Positions 7,515 to 14,216 of a stretch of 22,850 bases of DNA are shown here, piece by piece (within the stretch, counting starts at the first letter, position 1; every line of letters begins with the position of its first letter). Made by a program: the position numbers and the translations under genes. Where the stretch lies: positions 1 to 22,850 of the IMG/VR virus record IMGVR_UViG_3300044997_000548; one strand, given 5' to 3'. Below the pieces are notes generated by a model that saw only the letters and a list, made by a program, of their open reading frames with translations, was not told the origin of the DNA and did no database searches. This DNA is from a virus.

Positions 7515-8145
7515 GTGATGATGCGGTTTGTCAATTTTGACGCGGATCGGCGCAACAGGGGGAAGCCGCGGTCTTCGTGCCAGAGGACGATGGCGGACTC
7601 GCCGACGACCATGTCGAAATCCCACCATGCGGTTGCGATCGGGATGCCGAACATTTTGTGGACGATGGCTAGATAGTCTGCCCACCGGGAGGCGGGCACG
7701 AGGCTTTTGGGCTTGTGGAGTCCTTCGTCTTTTCGGGTTCGCCGTAGAGGGAGACGAGGGCGGCCATCTTTGCGATGAAGAGGGCGGAGCCTTCGCGGAA
7801 TGCGGGGCTCATGAGGTCGAGGAGGCCGACGGATTCCGCCCAGGCCTCGGCGGCGGTCCATGCGGCGGAGGGTTCGCGCTGCGCGGAGGTGATCTGCTCG
7901 GGGCGTTCGAGGCGGCGGACGTGGAGGAAGACGACAACGTCGCGGATCATGCCGGGGTATGTGCCGGTGCGCTCGAATTGTTCTTTGCCTCCGTCGCCGA
8001 GGAAGGGGTAGATCATGCCCATGCATTGAGCGGCGATCTTGCGGGCGGGCGACCATGCCTGGAGGGGCTGGCCGAGGAATTGCTCGTCGGTCTGGATGGC
8101 GGAGACGAATGGGTCTTCTTTGATTTCTTCGGGGTCGAGTTCCAT
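7511..8145 (-). CDS. Tail assembly chaperone, -1 frameshift (GT-like) product
   Basis: This is the predicted long product made by slipping -1 at CCCAAAA (7711-7705). It has 147 residues in frame 0 and then 64 residues beginning SLVPASRWADYLAIVHKMFG and ending at the TGA at 7513-7511. Three facts support it: the slippery heptamer has the canonical X-XXY-YYZ phase; the -1 frame stays open exactly to the next gene; and that gene starts with an ATGA overlap with this stop. Siphoviruses typically encode such G/GT pairs upstream of the tape measure, where the extension recruits tape measure to tail tube subunits. Frameshift efficiency cannot be judged from sequence. Confidence 0.75.
7669..8145 (-). 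CDS. Tail assembly chaperone, short (G-like) form
   Basis: The frame-0 product has 158 residues, begins MELDPEEIKEDPFVSAIQTD and ends PPPGGQTI. It is acidic at the N-terminus and helical, like the short tail chaperones of siphoviruses. It has no transmembrane segment. It follows the tail tube gene and one unknown gene and precedes the tape measure, the standard place. The last 11 frame-0 codons, after the slippery site, are Pro/Ser-rich and look non-conserved, as expected if most of the domain lies before the slip. Family assignment rests on synteny plus the frameshift signal rather than on a sequence motif. Confidence 0.7.
   Translation of the reverse strand: MELDPEEIKEDPFVSAIQTDEQFLGQPLQAWSPARKIAAQCMGMIYPFLGDGGKEQFERTGTYPGMIRDVVVFLHVRRLERPEQITSAQREPSAAWTAAEAWAESVGLLDLMSPAFREGSALFIAKMAALVSLYGEPEKTKDSTSPKASCPPPGGQTI
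7705..7711 (-). other. Programmed -1 frameshift slippery site
   Basis: On the minus strand the heptamer CCCAAAA lies in phase as C CCA AAA (codons AGC CCA AAA GCC). Both tRNAs can re-pair after slipping one base (CCC, AAA). A GC-rich stretch follows about 20 bases later and could form a stimulatory structure, which I could not fold. Confidence 0.75.
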
Positions 8146-8149
8146 AAGA

Positions 8150-8692
8150 TTAGAGTCCGAGTTTTTGTAGGAGTTCGTTGCTGGCGTTGACGGATACCAT
8201 TTTGACGCTGCCGGTGAGGACTTTGCCGCCGGGGCGGGTGGGGTCGTTCTCGCTGGCGAGTTCGCCGGGGACGGCGAGCATGGAGGCGGCGGTTTGCCAG
8301 CCTGCGATGAGGTCGGGGCGGTTGGCTAGGAGCTGGCAGGCGAACTTGGCGAGGACTTCGACATCGGCGTCGATGTCGATCTGTGGCTTCGCGGCTCCGT
8401 GGTTTTCCTCTTTCAGAGCGTCACTTACCTTTTGCCAGGCTGCGGTGATTTTTTCGAGGAGGGGGGTGCGGAGGAATTGGTAGTGGATCACCCCTGGGCG
8501 TTTGCGTGAGATCGCGTCGCGGGCGGCCTCGAGCATCTTCCAGCCTTTGTATCCGAGTTTGCGGAGGAGGCCGGGGTCGTAGACGTTGAGCATCGGGCAA
8601 GGGCGGCCGGTGTCGTCTGTGGCGAATGGCACGCCGAGAGTGGCGAGCGTGAGCGCGAGGGGGGTGTCGGAGGTCTGGTAGATTCTTTGCAT
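8150..8692 (-). CDS. Tail-module protein of unknown function
   Basis: The 180-residue product (MQRIYQTSDTPLALTLATLG) follows the tail tube gene after a strong hairpin and precedes the chaperone by four bases. It contains LNVYDPGLLRKLGYKGWKML and a helical second half with no membrane segment. I recognise no family. By position it could be a second chaperone-like or tube-associated protein. There is no clear Shine-Dalgarno before the ATG, and the leader consists of the hairpin region. Confidence 0.6.
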   Translation of the reverse strand: MQRIYQTSDTPLALTLATLGVPFATDDTGRPCPMLNVYDPGLLRKLGYKGWKMLEAARDAISRKRPGVIHYQFLRTPLLEKITAAWQKVSDALKEENHGAAKPQIDIDADVEVLAKFACQLLANRPDLIAGWQTAASMLAVPGELASENDPTRPGGKVLTGSVKMVSVNASNELLQKLGL

Positions 8693-8716
8693 AGTGTGGG
8701 CGGCGGTTTGGGTTTA

Positions 8717-8747
8717 CCCCACCGGGGCCGCCGTGGACCCGGTGGGG
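8717..8747 (-). other. GC-rich 10-bp perfect hairpin after the tail tube gene
   Basis: CCCCACCGGG (8717-8726) pairs perfectly with CCCGGTGGGG (8738-8747) around an 11-base loop. It begins 9 bases after the tail tube stop codon in the direction of transcription. No U-tract follows, so it is not a classical intrinsic terminator. It could attenuate transcription or protect the upstream message. Confidence 0.65.
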
Positions 8748-8756
8748 CTACGGAGA

Positions 8757-9194
8757 TCAACTGATTCCGTTGTTGGCGGAAAATTCGAGCGAGACGGATT
8801 TGAAGCCGTCGCGAGTTTCGGTGACCTCGCCGGAGTTGAGATACTTGCCGGTGGAGGGAGCGCCGAAGTAGGAGGTCGAGTTCGCGATCGTCGTCGCGGT
8901 GGCCACGACGGCGGCCATCACGCCGGTCCCGCCGCTCACTTCGCCTTCGATGGTGACGGTCAGTTCGGGTGCGCCAACGGCGAATCCGCGTTTCTCGCCA
9001 TCTTTGTTGAGGGCGAAAGTCTTGAACTCCGGCGCGACCCGGGCGCGGAAGGAACTGATATTGATGCCGGTCTCGGCGGATGCGACTCCGTATTGGAAGC
9101 CGGAGAGGTTGACCAGGGTGAGACCGAAGAGGAGTCCGGCTTCGGGGTTACCGAAGAGGAAGGTGACGATGAAGTCGAGGGCGGCGTGAATCAT
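8757..9194 (-). CDS. Probable major tail (tube) protein
   Basis: The 145-residue protein begins MIHAALDFIVTFLFGNPEAG. It has the style of tail tube proteins: an N-terminal strand-rich part with hydrophobic turns, then ELTVTIEGEVSGGTGV and a C-terminal GEVTETRDGFKSVSLEFSAN strand pair. It lies in the expected place after the tail terminator candidate and before the chaperone. The start overlaps the preceding small gene as ATGA. A 10-bp hairpin follows the stop, in keeping with a gene whose product is needed in excess. Assignment is by synteny and fold style, not by a signature motif. Confidence 0.65.
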   Translation of the reverse strand: MIHAALDFIVTFLFGNPEAGLLFGLTLVNLSGFQYGVASAETGINISSFRARVAPEFKTFALNKDGEKRGFAVGAPELTVTIEGEVSGGTGVMAAVVATATTIANSTSYFGAPSTGKYLNSGEVTETRDGFKSVSLEFSANNGIS

Positions 9195-9361
9195 GGCTTG
9201 GTGGGTGTTGGTTTGGAGATTGCGGCTTTTACTTCCGCGAGGCGGGCTTCCTCGGCGGCGGTGACGGCTTTGAAGTCGGGCGTCTGTGCCTCATCCGGCG
9301 CGGCTTTGCGGGCTGCAATGCTCGCGGCGAGGTTGGCGGCCGTGGCTTCGAGGGCGTTCAT
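9191..9361 (-). CDS. Small Ala-rich helical protein
   Basis: The ATG at 9361 gives a 56-residue product: MNALEATAANLAASIAARKA, then a charged helix (AAEEARLAEVKAAISK), ending PTPTKP. The frame ends in a TGA that overlaps the tail tube start as ATGA (9194-9191), the junction type used across this gene string, and this is the main support for it being real. It starts 22 bases after the tail terminator candidate's stop. The function is unknown; it may be a small tail assembly factor. Confidence 0.55.
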   Translation of the reverse strand: MNALEATAANLAASIAARKAAPDEAQTPDFKAVTAAEEARLAEVKAAISKPTPTKP

Positions 9362-9383
9362 TGATTTTTACGCGGTGTCAAAT

Positions 9384-9794
9384 TCACGCGAGGAGGACGG
9401 TGGCGGTCCACCCGTGGGCGAGGATGCGAAAGGCTTCCTCGGTGGAGTATTGTTCGGTCGGCTCGAGGAGCTGAAAGTATTCGAAGGCGGCGAAGTCGTC
9501 CGCCGCGGAAGCCTCAATCGCGGCCACGGCTCGGGCGGCCATGTCGTCGAGGATCTGGTCGCAGTTTGCCAGGCTCGCGTGAACGCGGCATGCGAGGGTG
9601 ACGGATACCGTGGCTCCGTGGCGGGTGTCGTTCTTGATGCGGAAGTCGTCGGCTTGCTTTTGCGCAGCGACGACGATGCAGGGATTGATTCGCTCGCCGG
9701 CGTGGTGCGAGACGTAGACATTCACGCCGGGGAGCGAGGCTTGGCGGAGGATGGCTGCGAGGGCGTTTTCGATTGTGGCGGCGAGGATTTCCAT
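9384..9794 (-). CDS. Probable tail terminator / tail completion protein
   Basis: The 136-residue protein begins MEILAATIENALAAILRQAS, followed by VYVSHHAGERINPCIVVAAQ and a strand-rich core. This is the architecture of tail terminator proteins: an N-terminal amphipathic helix and then a beta sheet, with a size near 130-150 residues. It sits between the head-tail connector candidate and the tube gene, the usual place. No diagnostic catalytic or binding residues exist for this family, so confidence rests on position and secondary-structure style. The leader contains an unusual double palindrome (9801-9832). Confidence 0.6.
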   Translation of the reverse strand: MEILAATIENALAAILRQASLPGVNVYVSHHAGERINPCIVVAAQKQADDFRIKNDTRHGATVSVTLACRVHASLANCDQILDDMAARAVAAIEASAADDFAAFEYFQLLEPTEQYSTEEAFRILAHGWTATVLLA

Positions 9795-9800
9795 AGTGTG

Positions 9801-9832
9801 GAACTTAGTTCTACGTAGAACTTAGTTCTACG
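9801..9832. repeat. Near-perfect 28-bp dyad built from two 15-bp direct repeats
   Basis: The 15-bp unit GAACTTAGTTCTACG occurs twice (9801-9815 and 9818-9832), separated by TA. The centre AGTTCTACGTAGAACT (9807-9822) is a perfect 16-bp palindrome, and the whole 9801-9828 is palindromic apart from one symmetric mismatch pair. It spans the stop codon of the connector gene and the leader of the tail terminator gene. It is unlike the surrounding GC-rich coding sequence. Confidence 0.85.
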
Positions 9833-10154
9833 CGGACGAGGTTTGAGGGTTTATGAGGTCGACGACGTATTCGCCGCGGATGAGGTCTTTGCGGATCGAG
9901 GCGATAACCAGCGTGCCGTGGTCGGGGGTGGTGAATTTATCCCACCGGTAGGGAATCGCGGCGGTGATCGCGAACGAGGCGGTGGCCTCGACTTGAACGT
10001 CAACCCCGCCCTCGACCGCGGCGAAGCGATCTTTCACGGGAGAGACGGCCGCCGTGATGGCGACGGATTCGCGGAGCGTGCAGGCAACCCCATATGCCGC
10101 CAACCTCGCCGCGCGACCTTCCTCGGCGGCAGCGAGCAATTGGTCCCTGGTCAT
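9828..10154 (-). CDS. Probable head-tail connector protein
   Basis: The 108-residue product begins MTRDQLLAAAEEGRAARLAA (helix), followed by beta-type sequence (VQVEATASFAITAAIPYRWD, TLVIASIRKDLIRGEYVV). Head-tail stopper or joining proteins of the gpFII kind are about this long and occupy this slot, after the capsid and before the tail terminator. The assignment is by synteny. The ATG at 10154 is preceded by purine-rich AAGGCGAGG. It starts only 17 bases after the U-tract of an intrinsic terminator, so its expression needs read-through, antitermination or a nearby promoter that I could not identify. Confidence 0.55.
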   Translation of the reverse strand: MTRDQLLAAAEEGRAARLAAYGVACTLRESVAITAAVSPVKDRFAAVEGGVDVQVEATASFAITAAIPYRWDKFTTPDHGTLVIASIRKDLIRGEYVVDLINPQTSSA

Positions 10155-10170
10155 GCCCTCGCCTTGTTGT

Positions 10171-10214
10171 CAAAAAAAAATGCGGCCCGGTCAGGTTCCC
10201 CCAACCAGGCCGCA
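10171..10214 (-). terminator. Intrinsic terminator with nine-U tract
   Basis: On the minus-strand RNA, TGCGGCC...GGCCGCA (10214-10208 with 10187-10181) closes a stem that continues through G-U pairs to a GGAA tetraloop, about 15 pairs in all. It is followed by nine U (10180-10172). The wobble positions pair only in the minus-strand transcript, which fixes its direction. It closes the glycosyltransferase and small Cys-rich gene unit. Confidence 0.85.
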
Positions 10215-10234
10215 CGCCGATGCCAGTCAGACAA

Positions 10235-10345
10235 TCAGGGGGCGGGTGTCAAACTGTTAGCGGGGTGGTGATAATTCCCGGACTCTTCGCAAATCCAATC
10301 GTAAAACACACAGTCGCGGCAGAATGGCCTATCGTATTTTTTCAT
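10235..10345 (-). CDS. Tiny Cys-rich (zinc-binding-like) protein
   Basis: The ATG at 10345 gives 36 residues starting MKKYDRPFCRDCVFYDWICE and ending in HHPANSLTPAP. An in-frame ATG at 10369 that overlaps the glycosyltransferase stop would add eight residues. The CRDC pair, a further Cys19 and the HHPAN segment resemble small phage proteins with a CxxC...C...HPAN pattern that probably bind zinc. It follows the glycosyltransferase directly and ends just before the intrinsic terminator, so the two are probably co-transcribed. No clear ribosome binding site; translational coupling is likely. Confidence 0.6.
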   Translation of the reverse strand: MKKYDRPFCRDCVFYDWICEESGNYHHPANSLTPAP

Positions 10346-10362
10346 AGTTGCGTTTTCTGTTT

Positions 10363-12054
10363 TTACCATACGCCGGCGTTTGGGTTTCTGCGTTCGAAGG
10401 TGGCTTTTCCGCGGGCGAAGGCTTCGGGGTTTTGCTGGCGCATGTAGGATTCGTCGGATTCGGCGCCGGTGAAGGCGGGGTGGTCGTGGTAGAATTTGAT
10501 GTGGCGGCCGTGAATGACTTCGCCGGCTTCGTAGGCGCGGTAGGAAAATTCGGTGTCTGAGTAGTAGCCGTCGTATTCGGGGCTCAGGAGGGTGCCGTGC
10601 TTTTTGAGCCAGGCGCGGGTGACGCACATGATGACCATGATGCTGTCTGTTCGGAATCCGTCGTGGAGGTGGAGGACGCGGGGCTGCGCGGTGTGGCGGA
10701 CGAGGGCTTCGAAGACTTGGGTGTCCCATCCGTGGGGCGGGTAAATGTCGTCTTGGGCCGCGATGATGATCGGGCCGGATGTGGCGGCAGCGGCGGCGTT
10801 GTAGTTTGCCACGGCGGAACTGTGTCCGTCGGGGACGGGTTCGCTGAGGGCGTGGGGGAACTCTGCGATGCGGTGGCTGGCGGCTTCGGGTTCGATGCCG
10901 AAGATGTATTCGATATTCTCGGGGTGATTGGCGCGACCGAGCCAGAGTTCGCGGATCTTGATGGCTTTTTCGGGCCTGCAGGTGGGGTGCGCGACGCTGA
11001 TGCGGATGCCGTGGTGTTTGTGCCATGCGCGGCGGCGTTTGGCGGCTTCTTCTGCTTTGCCGTTTTGGATGAGGGCGCGGGTGGTGATGTCGAGTCCGCG
11101 CCATGAGTGGAGGGAGGCGTCGTGATTCCACGGGGGCTCGGCGGGGGCGGGGATGCTTTGCATAAGTGCGGCGTAGTCGCTGGCGAGGTTGGGCTCACCG
11201 CGGTCGAGGTGGATCTGTGCGAGTTCGCCAAATGGTTCGCGGCGGAAGGGGTCGAGGCGGACGCATTCGAGGAGGGGTCGGGCGGCTTCGGCGGGGTCTT
11301 TGATCCAGCGGCCGATGCTCAGATAAGCGGAGAATTTTTCCTGGTCGCCGAGGTCGTCGCGGCCGGAGGCGATGACGGCGGCGTGGAGGGCGGCGGGGAT
11401 GTCGTTTTGCAGCTCGCATTCGCGGGAGAGAAACCACCATTCGCGGCCGGTGCGCTGGTCGGCGGGGATGGCGTCGAGGATGCGGCGGTTGCGTTCCTGG
11501 GAGGTGCGTTTGAGTGTGGCGGGGGCGTGGATGACTTTGAGGCCGGGGCAATGGATTTGCTTGGTGCCGGCGGGCAGGACGATGTCTTCGTGGACTTTGT
11601 TTTCCCACCCGACGAATGCGGATGCGGAGACGAGGCGGATACGCTGGCAGGCGGAGCCATCTGCGCCGACGATGTAAGGGGCGGTGGCTGCGCCGAACTC
11701 TGGCGCGCTGCCCGCGCGGATCTCGGCGAGGGTGAGTTGACCTTCTTCGCTGAGGAGGTCGTCGATGTCGGCCCACATGAGATAGTCGCATCCGGCGGAG
11801 GCGGGGGAGCGGAATGCCAGATTGCGGGCGGCGGCGAAGTCGTCAACGTGGGGCCAGTGGTGCCCGGGGGCGTTGTGATATTCCTCGAGGTGGCAGCCGC
11901 GGATGGCGGCGATCTCGGCGGTGCGGTCGGCTTCCTGGGTGCCGATGGCGCGGACGAGGGTGATGGCGTCTACGTGGGGCGCGAACGAGTCGAGGAAGCG
12001 CGCGATGATTGCTTCTTCATTGCCGGCGATGACGCCGAGGTGGATTTTTTTCAT
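10363..12054 (-). CDS. Two-domain glycosyltransferase (GT-A/GT2-like) with helical linker
   Basis: The 563-residue protein has an N-terminal GT2-like domain (residues 1-180): a GNEE start motif at 11-14, a DxD-type site in MWADIDDL (Asp96-Asp99) and a VHED segment near 154-157. Residues about 205-345 look like TPR-type helical repeats (LLECVRLDPF, ELAQIHLDRGEPNLASDYAA). A second GT-A-like domain begins at about 352 (ISVAHPTCRPEKA), with AAQDDIYPP (Asp435-Asp436), a DTEFSYRAYEAG segment (500-511) and YHDHP (522-526). It presumably transfers sugars from nucleotide sugars in the cytoplasm; the acceptor is unknown. It sits among virion genes and is bracketed by terminators, suggesting an accessory insertion that could decorate capsid or tail, or modify host surface glycans. 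Confidence 0.8.
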   Translation of the reverse strand: MKKIHLGVIAGNEEAIIARFLDSFAPHVDAITLVRAIGTQEADRTAEIAAIRGCHLEEYHNAPGHHWPHVDDFAAARNLAFRSPASAGCDYLMWADIDDLLSEEGQLTLAEIRAGSAPEFGAATAPYIVGADGSACQRIRLVSASAFVGWENKVHEDIVLPAGTKQIHCPGLKVIHAPATLKRTSQERNRRILDAIPADQRTGREWWFLSRECELQNDIPAALHAAVIASGRDDLGDQEKFSAYLSIGRWIKDPAEAARPLLECVRLDPFRREPFGELAQIHLDRGEPNLASDYAALMQSIPAPAEPPWNHDASLHSWRGLDITTRALIQNGKAEEAAKRRRAWHKHHGIRISVAHPTCRPEKAIKIRELWLGRANHPENIEYIFGIEPEAASHRIAEFPHALSEPVPDGHSSAVANYNAAAAATSGPIIIAAQDDIYPPHGWDTQVFEALVRHTAQPRVLHLHDGFRTDSIMVIMCVTRAWLKKHGTLLSPEYDGYYSDTEFSYRAYEAGEVIHGRHIKFYHDHPAFTGAESDESYMRQQNPEAFARGKATFERRNPNAGVW

Positions 12055-12060
12055 AGTATA

Positions 12061-12107
12061 AAAACGAACATCCCGCCGACTGCCGGGAAGTTGCAGTCAG
12101 CGGGATG
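12061..12107 (-). terminator. Intrinsic terminator after the major capsid gene
   Basis: Bases 12069-12083 pair with 12093-12107 (15 pairs, loop of 9). The single non-Watson-Crick position is a U-G pair only in the minus-strand RNA. A short U-rich tract (UUCGUUUUU) follows, running to the start of the glycosyltransferase gene. It lies about 55 bases past the capsid stop and should limit transcription from the capsid into the downstream genes. Confidence 0.8.
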
Positions 12108-12162
12108 TCGAAAACCAACACCGCAGGTTGCTCCGCGCGCTTCCCTCGCGCGAAGTCGGGGA

Positions 12163-13014
12163 CTAGATCGCGAGGGCCATCGTGCCGCTTGTGACGGCGG
12201 CGGATGCACCAAACATGACTTCAATGCTGGCGTTGATCGCGCGGTTGCTTGTGGAACCCCACACGTTCCAGTAGACGGTCATGCCCAGGTCGGGGATCTG
12301 AACCGTCTCGGAGAGCGTGTATTTTTCGGAGACCTCGGCCGGGATCGCGGGCGTGGCGCTCGCGATGGCGATGGCTTCCGGTGAGCAGGCGAACCCGTCG
12401 AGGCCGGAGACCGCGCCGGTGAAGTTCGAGACGTAGTAGACGCCGTTGTCGAACCCGTAGGCGCCCGCGGCGAGCGGGAGGCTTTGGGTGGAGGTCGGCA
12501 GGAACTCGCTGTAAACCGTGCTGGTGAGGACGAGCCCCTTGCGGTTGCTCTTGCTCACGGCGGCCCACAGCGCCTTCGTGCCAGCGCCGGACGGGGTGAG
12601 CGACGGGATGCTGGTGACGGTGGCAGCGCCGAAGTTGACGGTCGTGATCGGTGTGATCGCGAGCGACCAGACCTTGTCGGCGAAGGCGTCGAGGTTGATC
12701 TGAATGATCTGCTCAAGGCGCCGGCCGTTCATGAGGTCGCTGTTGCTGAGGCCGAAGGGCTGGAAGATGTGGTCGAGGGCGACGGATGCCTTGCCAATCG
12801 TGGTGTTCGAGCCGGGCTCAAAGTTCGTGGGGTTGGTCTGCGTCGCTTCCGCCGCGGAGACAACCGGAACGATGACGGTGTCTTTCGGCCTCTTGACTTC
12901 GTCGGAGAAATCCGACGTGAAGAGACGGAGAGGTGCCAGCCGGTTCTTGAGAACCGTCTGAGTGGTGGCGCTGATCGTGTTGACCAGGAGGCCTGATTCG
13001 TAGCTGTTAGCCAT
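12163..13014 (-). CDS. Major capsid protein
   Basis: The 283-residue protein begins MANSYESGLLVNTISATTQT and has the layout of a compact HK97-fold coat protein. The N-terminal segment mentions TVIVPVVSAAEATQTNP; a helix follows (NGRRLEQIIQINLDAFADKVW), then a Gly/Ser/Thr-rich beta domain and a C-terminal strand region (GMTVYWNVWGSTSNRAINAS). It follows the ClpP-like protease/scaffold gene, the standard order, and is preceded by the best ribosome binding site in the structural block (AAAGGA, eight bases before ATG), as expected for an abundant protein. A strong terminator follows. It has no large N-terminal delta domain because the scaffold function appears to be in the protease gene. Confidence 0.8.
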   Translation of the reverse strand: MANSYESGLLVNTISATTQTVLKNRLAPLRLFTSDFSDEVKRPKDTVIVPVVSAAEATQTNPTNFEPGSNTTIGKASVALDHIFQPFGLSNSDLMNGRRLEQIIQINLDAFADKVWSLAITPITTVNFGAATVTSIPSLTPSGAGTKALWAAVSKSNRKGLVLTSTVYSEFLPTSTQSLPLAAGAYGFDNGVYYVSNFTGAVSGLDGFACSPEAIAIASATPAIPAEVSEKYTLSETVQIPDLGMTVYWNVWGSTSNRAINASIEVMFGASAAVTSGTMALAI

Positions 13015-13051
13015 GGTGTGTGGTTCCTTTCAGGTGTTGGTGGTTGGTTTT

Positions 13052-14131
13052 TTACCGGCTGGCGTCGGAAAGTTTGCGGCGGTGGGCGAAAATTAGGTCT
13101 TTGTGCTTCGCGAAAATCTCGGCTTGTTTGGCGCGGTCGTTGGATTCGACGGCGGCGATCCACTCGGTGACCGGGGCGGGGATGCCGCCGCGGGATTCGG
13201 TGAGTTCCTCGGCTGTGGGCGGGAGGGCTTGAGACTGGATGCCGGTGACGGCTTGCTGTGCCTCGAGCGTGGCGAGCTTGGCGGCGAGGTTTTTGTTTTC
13301 CTCGGCGGCTTCATCGAGGGATTCGGTGAGACCGGCGTTGACTGTCTCGGCTTCGACGGCGCGGACTTCGGCCGCTGTGGCGCGGGCCTCGGCGTCGTCG
13401 ACGCGGACGGTGAGGGCGGCGAGGGCTTCGTTGCGCTCGGTGAGAGCGGCCTCGGCGGCTTCGGCGATTTGTGTCTTCGCGGAAAGTTCGAGACGGAGGG
13501 CGGCGATTTCGAGTGTGGCGTCCATTTTTGCTTTGCTGAAGGTGTCAAATTTTGCGCGGAGGTCGGACGGGGTGAGGGATGCCGCGGCGGCGATTGGCTC
13601 CTCGATGAGATCGGCGAAACCGAACGTGACGGCTTCCTCGGCGGTGAGCCATGTCTCGGCGTCCATGAGCGTGATGATTTCGTCGGCGCTCATGGTGGTC
13701 TTCTTGCGGTAGGCGGCGACGATGTTGTCTTTGATCTTGTCGAGGAGGTCGGCTTGCTTGCGGAGTTCCTCGGCGTCGCCGCTGCCAACGGTCCAGGGGT
13801 TGTGAATCATGAGGAGGGCGTTTTCCGCGATGACGACCGGGGCGCCGGCCATCGCGATGACGCTGGCCATCGAGGCGGCGAGGCCGTCGATGTGAACGGT
13901 CACTCCGCCGGTGTGGCGGGCGAGGGCGTTGAAAATGGCGTTGCCTTCGATGACGCTGCCGCCGGGGCTGTTGATTCGGACGCTGAGGGCTCGGCCACTG
14001 AGGGGGCGGAGGTCGTCAATGAATTGCTTCGCGCCCACGCCGAAACCACCGATCTCGTCGTAGATGTAGACTTCAGCCTCCGCAGAATCGGAGGGAGTTT
14101 TAATTGCATACCAGGAAGGGATCGCGGACAT
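13052..14131 (-). CDS. ClpP-like prohead protease fused to scaffold-like coiled coil
   Basis: The 359-residue product has a ClpP/SppA-type serine protease domain (residues 1-180): NSPGGSVIEG at 54-63, the nucleophile Ser87 in GLAASMAS, His110 in LLMIHNPW and an acidic Asp157 in MDAETWLTAEEA. Residues about 205-295 are Ala/Glu/Leu-rich coiled coil, typical of an internal scaffold fused to the protease, and a short C-terminal region follows (AKHKDLIFAHRRK). It should drive prohead assembly and then cut the scaffold during maturation. The ATG (14131-14129) lies in a 9-bp stem with a 4-base loop. It sits next to a plus-strand gene cassette that separates it from the portal gene. Confidence 0.88.
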   Translation of the reverse strand: MSAIPSWYAIKTPSDSAEAEVYIYDEIGGFGVGAKQFIDDLRPLSGRALSVRINSPGGSVIEGNAIFNALARHTGGVTVHIDGLAASMASVIAMAGAPVVIAENALLMIHNPWTVGSGDAEELRKQADLLDKIKDNIVAAYRKKTTMSADEIITLMDAETWLTAEEAVTFGFADLIEEPIAAAASLTPSDLRAKFDTFSKAKMDATLEIAALRLELSAKTQIAEAAEAALTERNEALAALTVRVDDAEARATAAEVRAVEAETVNAGLTESLDEAAEENKNLAAKLATLEAQQAVTGIQSQALPPTAEELTESRGGIPAPVTEWIAAVESNDRAKQAEIFAKHKDLIFAHRRKLSDASR

Positions 14132-14148
14132 GACCTTGGGGTCATGTC
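14127..14148 (-). promoter_or_regulatory. Hairpin holding the protease start codon
   Basis: GACATGACC (14127-14135) and GGTCATGTC (14140-14148) form a perfect 9-bp inverted repeat with a 4-base loop. In the minus-strand RNA the protease ATG is in the second arm, so folding would hide the start codon and the AAGG before it. As DNA it could equally be a protein-binding dyad. It lacks a U-tract, so it is not a terminator. Confidence 0.65.
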
Positions 14149-14216
14149 AAACGGCGCGGCGATTTTCTGCGGCGGGGATGGCAAAAAATAAATTTTCGAG
14201 GCGGGGATTTTTTCTG

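Noticed and set aside
10370-11131. Long open minus-strand frame within the glycosyltransferase gene
   Set aside because: The upstream part is an Arg/Pro/His-rich shadow. Only its last 36-44 codons after the glycosyltransferase stop look like a real small gene, which I annotated separately.
11107-12384. 425-codon plus-strand open frame opposite the glycosyltransferase and capsid genes
   Set aside because: It is Gly/Val/Ala/Asp-rich low-complexity sequence lying antisense to motif-bearing genes, as expected in GC-rich DNA. The same applies to the long plus-strand frames at 1725-2837, 8694-9818, 13103-14191 and 16977-18335.
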